A program made the translations under genes and the position numbers. DNA of 10,078 nucleotides from Actinomycetota bacterium (GTDB lineage: Bacteria > Actinomycetota > Acidimicrobiia > Acidimicrobiales > Ilumatobacteraceae). Numbering within the stretch: the first letter of the stretch is position 1; each line of letters begins with the position of its first letter. A model generated the notes under the pieces. The model saw only the letters and a list, made by a program, of their open reading frames with translations. It was not told the DNA's origin and made no database searches. The DNA lies in assembly GCA_009705865.1 (NCBI GenBank), contig WLSJ01000062.1, forward strand, positions 1 to 10,078, written 5' to 3'. Shown here piece by piece: positions 6,951 to 10,078 of this stretch.

Positions 6951-7068
6951 GTTCTGGCGGAGGCAGCTTCTTTGCACGCGATTGAGCGAGCCAAAGAAGA
7001 CCAAAAATGAGACCAATGGGCACAAGTGCATAGAGCATCTCGTCCCACCCACCTTGATGAGCGAACAT
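6925..7068 (-). CDS. 47-residue single-pass membrane protein
   Basis: I do not recognise a family. The predicted protein has a short acidic N-terminus, one hydrophobic helix at about residues 12-28 (LYALVPIGLIFGLLWLA), a basic cluster SRAKK (30-34) and a Pro/Glu-rich tail. By the positive-inside rule the tail should be cytoplasmic. ATG 7068 is chosen because TACGCT ends 6 nt upstream; the adjacent ATG at 7071 is possible. The last 26 bp overlap the 3' end of murA on the opposite strand. The frame stays open much further upstream, but that part is antisense to the NifU-like gene and lacks the membrane-protein character. A clear helix, a basic stop-transfer cluster and a promoter-like element support a real gene. 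Function is unknown. Confidence 0.6.
   Translation of the reverse strand: MFAHQGGWDEMLYALVPIGLIFGLLWLAQSRAKKLPPPEPTARVEPD
6929..6943. terminator. Hairpin in the overlap of the murA and small-gene 3' ends
   Basis: TCGGGT (6929-6934) and ACCCGA (6938-6943) form a GC-rich 6-bp stem with the 3-nt loop TCA. It lies just inside both reading frames at their convergent 3' ends. No T-run follows on either strand, so it is only a candidate bidirectional terminator or transcript-end stabiliser. Confidence 0.3.
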
Positions 7069-7074
7069 CATGTC

Positions 7075-7084
7075 AGCGTAGGCT
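7075..7084. promoter_or_regulatory. Overlapping divergent -10 elements for the small membrane gene and the NifU-like operon
   Basis: On the plus strand TAGGCT (7079-7084) ends exactly 6 nt before the ATG at 7091. On the minus strand TACGCT (7080-7075) ends exactly 6 nt before the ATG at 7068. The hexamers share the central TA, forming the near-symmetric block AGCGTAGGCT. Both match TANNNT, and the spacing is right for leaderless mRNAs. A TTGATG (7054-7059) lies 19 bp upstream of the plus-strand hexamer and could be a poor -35. This single element would drive the whole five-gene operon to the right. Confidence 0.5.
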
Positions 7085-7090
7085 GTAACT

Positions 7091-7324
7091 ATGTCAATGC
7101 GCCAACAAGTGGAAGAGACCATTGTGGTCATTAGACCAGCTCTCCAGGCCGACGGCGGCGACATCGTTTTGCACGATGTCAATGAAGAGACCGGGGTTAT
7201 CTCAGTTGAGCTCGTTGGTGCATGCACTACCTGCCCAGCTTCTGACCAAACCTTGAAGGCCGGCATCGAGCGCATTATGAAAGATCGCATCGACGGAGTC
7301 ACCGAGGTCGTGCAGGTCGTCTAA
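7091..7324 (+). CDS. NifU C-terminal-domain Fe-S scaffold/carrier protein
   Basis: This 77-residue protein is a stand-alone NifU C-terminal (Nfu-type) domain. It should bind an Fe-S cluster across a dimer through Cys45 and Cys48 of CTTC, and pass it to client proteins. Other family marks are RPALQADGGDI (15-25), the strand ending in VELVGAC (39-45) and the following helix starting at CPASDQTL. It lacks the N-terminal A-type or IscU-like domain found in larger Nfu or NifU proteins. ATG 7091 lies 6 nt after a -10-like hexamer; ATG 7097 is a possible alternative. It is the first gene of an operon and its TAA directly abuts the meaB GTG. Nothing in the neighbouring genes is an obvious Fe-S client. 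Confidence 0.9.
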   Translation: MSMRQQVEETIVVIRPALQADGGDIVLHDVNEETGVISVELVGACTTCPASDQTLKAGIERIMKDRIDGVTEVVQVV

Positions 7325-8287
7325 GTGAGCCGTCGCACTCTTAGCCCTGAACAACTTTTTACTGCCGCCTGCGAAGGTGATCGTGCAGCACTTGCACGCG
7401 TTTTGTCATTACTTGAACGTGGCGATGCAGTAGCTCGTGAAGTGGGAAGGCTTGCCTACAAGCGCAGCGGTACTGGCTACACAGTCGGAATTACAGGTGC
7501 GCCTGGTGCCGGAAAAAGCACGTTGACTAGTTCGCTCATCACGCACTTACGCAAACAAGATCTTGAAATTGCTGTACTGGCAATTGATCCGTCATCGCCT
7601 TTCACTGGTGGCGCCATTTTGGGCGATCGGGTACGCATGCAAGACCATGCAACAGACCCCGGCGTCTTTATTCGCTCAATGGCAACGCGTGGTCACCTCG
7701 GAGGCTTATCGCTGTCGACTCCTGAAGCAATTCGCATGCTTGATGCCGTGGGCCGTCAATGGATTCTGGTTGAAACAGTTGGCGTTGGCCAAGTGGAAGT
7801 TGAAATCGCTGGAAAAGCAGACACCACTGTTGTGGTGCTGAATCCGGGATGGGGCGATTCTGTGCAAGCAAACAAAGCTGGGCTCATGGAAATTGCCGAT
7901 GTGTTTGTGATTAACAAAGCAGATCGTAAAGGTGTGCAAGAAACTCGTCGTGACATTGAGCAGATGCTTGAGTTATCTGATCTTGCGCACGAAGCATGGC
8001 ATCCGCCAATTGTTGCCACTGTTGGTAACACCGGTGAAGGTGTTACAGAAATGTGGGATGCAGTGTTAGAGCATCGTGCGACCATTGAAGCTTCCGGAGT
8101 TTTGAAATCACGTCGTGAATTTCGTTTGCGCGCTGAGTTGCGTGAAATTGTTGCTCGTCGTCTTGAATTGAAAGCTCGTGAGATTCTCAGTGGAGACCAA
8201 TGGGACGGGTTGCAGGAACAGGTTCTGAATCACGAACTTGATCCATGGTCTGCAGCAGATGAGATGTTGCGTGGAGTAGGAGCCTGA
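7325..8287 (+). CDS. meaB: MeaB/ArgK-type G3E P-loop GTPase, chaperone of B12-dependent acyl-CoA mutase
   Basis: MeaB uses GTP to gate adenosylcobalamin loading and to protect methylmalonyl-CoA mutase (or a related mutase) from inactivation, in the cytoplasm. The 320 residues have normal family length. The Walker A motif is GAPGAGKST at 58-66, DPSSPFTGGAILGDRVRM (89-106) contains the family metal and switch residues, ETVGVGQVEVEI (150-161) is switch II, and NKAD (197-200) gives guanine specificity. The rest is the helical dimerisation tail. GTG at 7325 follows the NifU-like TAA with no gap, and a weak AGGT lies about 8 nt upstream inside that gene, so coupled translation is likely. No mutase gene is in the window; it must be elsewhere in the genome if this assignment is right. 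Confidence 0.93.
   Translation: MSRRTLSPEQLFTAACEGDRAALARVLSLLERGDAVAREVGRLAYKRSGTGYTVGITGAPGAGKSTLTSSLITHLRKQDLEIAVLAIDPSSPFTGGAILGDRVRMQDHATDPGVFIRSMATRGHLGGLSLSTPEAIRMLDAVGRQWILVETVGVGQVEVEIAGKADTTVVVLNPGWGDSVQANKAGLMEIADVFVINKADRKGVQETRRDIEQMLELSDLAHEAWHPPIVATVGNTGEGVTEMWDAVLEHRATIEASGVLKSRREFRLRAELREIVARRLELKAREILSGDQWDGLQEQVLNHELDPWSAADEMLRGVGA
8278..8282 (+). promoter_or_regulatory. Strong Shine-Dalgarno site for the enoyl-CoA hydratase gene
   Basis: AGGAG lies 6 nt before the ATG at 8289, inside the end of meaB. It fixes the start of the hydratase gene. It also contrasts with the first genes of each transcription unit here, which show no such site, so internal operon genes appear to use ribosome-binding sites while the lead genes do not. 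Confidence 0.7.
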
Positions 8288-8288
8288 T

Positions 8289-9068
8289 ATGTCTAATGAA
8301 TCTCTAGTACTTGTTGAGCGCCGTAATGATGGGGTTGCTCTCGTTACGTTGAACTCACCCAAAGTAAATGCGCTGTCCACTGCGCTACTCGCACGCCTTC
8401 ATGACGTAGCACGCGACCTCACCAGTAACCCTGCAGGCGCAGTGGTTATTACCGGTGGAGATCGCTTGTTTGCAGCCGGAGCAGATATCTCAGAGTTCGG
8501 TGGCCCATCAGAAGCAGAAACTATTGGTGTTGCATTTCATTCTGCATTGAATGCAGTCGCTGCCATTCCATCTTTTACTATCGCTGCAGTTAGTGGCTAT
8601 GCGCTCGGCGGCGGATGCGAATTGTCGATGGCATGTGACTATCGCGTTGCATCCACGAAAGCTGTATTTGGGCAACCCGAAATTCTTCTGGGCATTATTC
8701 CTGGTGGTGGAGGCACGCAACGCCTTCCACGTCTCGTGGGCGCAAGTCGCGCGAAGGAAATAATGATCACGGGTCGCCAAGTGAAAGCCGATGAAGCTTT
8801 GTCTATTGGTCTTGTCAATGAAGTAGTAGAACCCGATGCATTAATGACGCGTGCGCTTGAATTAGCTGGCACTGTTGCAGCCGGCGCCACTGTCGCCACC
8901 CGACTCATTAAGCAAGCAGTTGATCAAGGCATTGAAACTGATCTTGCATCAGGTCTCGCTCTTGAACTGCAGTTGTTCGAAGACGTATTTCATTCTGCAG
9001 ATAGCCAAATTGGTGTGGCCAGTTTTCTTGAACACGGACCGGGCAAAGCCACCTTTACTGGTAAATAA
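8289..9068 (+). CDS. Enoyl-CoA hydratase/isomerase family protein
   Basis: This crotonase-fold enzyme most likely adds water to a 2-enoyl-CoA during fatty-acid or branched-chain amino acid breakdown. The 259 residues have normal family length. The oxyanion-hole segment FAAGADISEF lies at 61-70. ALGGGCELSMACD (105-117) carries Glu111, and FGQPEILLGIIPGGGGTQRL (127-146) carries Glu131. These match the two catalytic glutamates of mitochondrial enoyl-CoA hydratase (Glu144 and Glu164 in the rat enzyme), so true hydratase activity is likely rather than isomerase only. The C-terminal helices lack a dehydrogenase extension, so this is not a FadB/FadJ fusion. The gene begins 1 nt after meaB with a good Shine-Dalgarno site. 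Chain-length and substrate preference cannot be read. Confidence 0.92.
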   Translation: MSNESLVLVERRNDGVALVTLNSPKVNALSTALLARLHDVARDLTSNPAGAVVITGGDRLFAAGADISEFGGPSEAETIGVAFHSALNAVAAIPSFTIAAVSGYALGGGCELSMACDYRVASTKAVFGQPEILLGIIPGGGGTQRLPRLVGASRAKEIMITGRQVKADEALSIGLVNEVVEPDALMTRALELAGTVAAGATVATRLIKQAVDQGIETDLASGLALELQLFEDVFHSADSQIGVASFLEHGPGKATFTGK

Positions 9069-9071
9069 CTC

Positions 9072-9776
9072 ATGCATCATTTTCGTGCACCAGACGCGCG
9101 TCGTTTCGTCTCGGCATCGTTAATGATTGGTATCGCTTTTGTAATCTTTGGCGCCTCGTTTGGTGTGTTGTCAGTTTCCGCAGGTGCATCAGTTGCCCAA
9201 TCGTGCGCAATGTCATTGCTTGTCTTCACTGGTGCATCACAAATGTCTGCAGTCAGTGTTCTTGCATCGGGCGGAACAGTGGCAAGTGCATTCGGTGGGG
9301 CAGTGTTGTTGTCTGGTCGCAACGCGGTCTATGGCCTCGCAATGTCTCCAGTATTGAAAGAGGGAAACCTAGCATCTCGTTTACTAGGTGCTCAGTGGGT
9401 GATTGATGAAACCACTGCGGTTGTCTCTGCAGAAACAGATCCGGCCACTCGCAGAACTGCATTCTGGATTTCTGGAGCCATTTTGTATGCCAGCTGGAAT
9501 ATCGGAACATTGCTTGGCGCATTAGTGGGCTCCAGTATTAACCCCAGTGATTTCGGGCTTGATGCAGCATTCCCCGTGATGTTCACTGCAATGATTGCGC
9601 CGCACTTGCGTACATCAGCTGGTCGTAAAGCTGCATTGTTCGGAGCGATAGCTGCGGTAACTCTGGCGCCATTCATGCCGATTGGTTTACCGATCCTTGT
9701 GTCAGCCCTAGGCATGTTGTTTGGTTTGAGTCCTGCAACATCCAAGCCGACAACGTTGACAGATGGTGCACGATGA
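9072..9776 (+). CDS. azlC: AzlC-family branched-chain amino acid exporter, large subunit
   Basis: AzlC and AzlD together export branched-chain amino acids, as in Bacillus AzlCD and Corynebacterium BrnFE. The 234 residues form a polytopic membrane protein with the family marks GASFG (27-31), FTGASQ (52-57), a RNAVYGLAMSP segment (83-93) and the short DETTAV motif (112-117) in the central loop. Hydrophobic stretches cover most of the length, with an arginine-containing N-terminus that should be cytoplasmic and a polar C-terminal tail. The ATG lies 3 nt after the hydratase stop with no clear ribosome-binding site, so translation may depend on coupling. Its TGA overlaps the azlD ATG. The exact amino acid exported is an inference from the family. 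Confidence 0.9.
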   Translation: MHHFRAPDARRFVSASLMIGIAFVIFGASFGVLSVSAGASVAQSCAMSLLVFTGASQMSAVSVLASGGTVASAFGGAVLLSGRNAVYGLAMSPVLKEGNLASRLLGAQWVIDETTAVVSAETDPATRRTAFWISGAILYASWNIGTLLGALVGSSINPSDFGLDAAFPVMFTAMIAPHLRTSAGRKAALFGAIAAVTLAPFMPIGLPILVSALGMLFGLSPATSKPTTLTDGAR

Positions 9777-10075
9777 GTTGGACTTTTGTGTTGGCATTAG
9801 CTGCATGTGCTTACGGGCTGAAGCTTCTCGGTGCAGTCATTATTGGTCATCGTGAGATGCCGTCAGTTGTGGAGCGCTGCTTGCTCTTAATTCCAGCTGC
9901 GTTGCTTGCGGGTCTCATTGCGAAGGACACCTTTACATCGGGTCAGCACTATGCAATTGATGCACGAGCTGCCGGTTTGGCTATCGCTGTACTTGCTACG
10001 TGGCGCAAGTTGCCATTTGTTGTGGTGATCGTTGCCGGAGTGGGAACTACGGCTGTGATTCGCTTGTTCGTTTAA
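9773..10075 (+). CDS. azlD: AzlD-family branched-chain amino acid exporter, small subunit
   Basis: AzlD is the small membrane partner of AzlC. The 100 residues have the usual family length and about four hydrophobic segments: 4-24, the LLLIPAALLAGLIA region (37-50), 65-76, and the C-terminal IVAGVGTTAVIRL region. The MPSVVERCLLLIP stretch matches the family pattern of a short polar loop leading into the second helix. The ATG overlaps the azlC stop as ATGA, the standard layout for this pair and a sign of coupled translation. It is complete, with TAA at 10073-10075, and is the last gene seen; whether the operon continues cannot be judged because only 3 bases follow. Confidence 0.88.
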   Translation: MSWTFVLALAACAYGLKLLGAVIIGHREMPSVVERCLLLIPAALLAGLIAKDTFTSGQHYAIDARAAGLAIAVLATWRKLPFVVVIVAGVGTTAVIRLFV

Positions 10076-10078
10076 GCA

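Noticed and set aside
7092..7097. Perfect TTGACA on the minus strand as a -35 for the small membrane gene
   Set aside because: It lies only 11 nt from the TACGCT hexamer, too close for a normal 16-19 nt spacer, so it is probably a chance match inside the start of the NifU-like gene.
7069..7302. Long upstream extension of the 47-residue membrane protein (125 codons in all)
   Set aside because: The extension is entirely antisense to the NifU-like gene and its upstream region. Only the last 47 residues have membrane-protein character and a promoter-like element at the right distance.
9392..9745. Minus-strand open frame of 117 codons inside azlC
   Set aside because: It is antisense to azlC, whose family motifs and coupling to azlD are clear, and the translation has no recognisable features.

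Overview
The window looks like chromosomal DNA from an actinobacterium. GlpX is close to the mycobacterial type, MurA carries the Asp-for-Cys change known from mycobacteria, GTG starts are common, and most first genes of a unit appear to lack a Shine-Dalgarno site and to start at or near the 5' end of the mRNA. Base composition is moderate rather than very GC-rich and intergenic gaps are tiny, which suggests a streamlined, possibly aquatic, lineage such as Acidimicrobiia. That placement is an inference from family resemblance, not a database result. I see no mobile element, tRNA, rRNA, CRISPR array or phage gene, and no gene-free stretch longer than about 40 bases.

Layout, left to right. (1) The end of atpC (ATP synthase epsilon) runs into a hairpin and then meets glpX (class II fructose-1,6-bisphosphatase, minus strand) tail to tail. 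(2) Divergent from glpX, across 33 bp, a plus-strand unit holds an S9-type serine peptidase, a protein with a C-terminal J domain, and a small KANL3/Tex30-type alpha/beta hydrolase that overlaps the J-domain gene (GTGA). (3) A minus-strand MFS transporter converges on that hydrolase with only 3 bp between stop codons. (4) Divergent from the transporter, across 21 bp, lies murA. (5) A 47-residue single-pass membrane protein on the minus strand overlaps the 3' end of murA. (6) Divergent from it, across 22 bp, a tight five-gene operon runs to the window end: NifU-C-domain Fe-S protein, meaB GTPase, enoyl-CoA hydratase, azlC and azlD.

How the genes fit together. glpX serves gluconeogenesis, atpC energy conservation and murA the first committed step of peptidoglycan synthesis. 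The last operon has a plausible shared theme: MeaB protects B12-dependent acyl-CoA mutases, enoyl-CoA hydratase acts in acyl-CoA or branched-chain amino acid breakdown, and AzlCD exports branched-chain amino acids.

No clearly new multi-gene system is visible. The points most worth a second look are three very short divergent promoter regions in which -10-like hexamers sit 5-7 nt from the start codons on both strands (two with the hexamers overlapping), the natural Cys-to-Asp change in MurA that predicts fosfomycin insensitivity, the uncharacterised protein with a J domain at the wrong end, and the tiny membrane protein gene beside murA.
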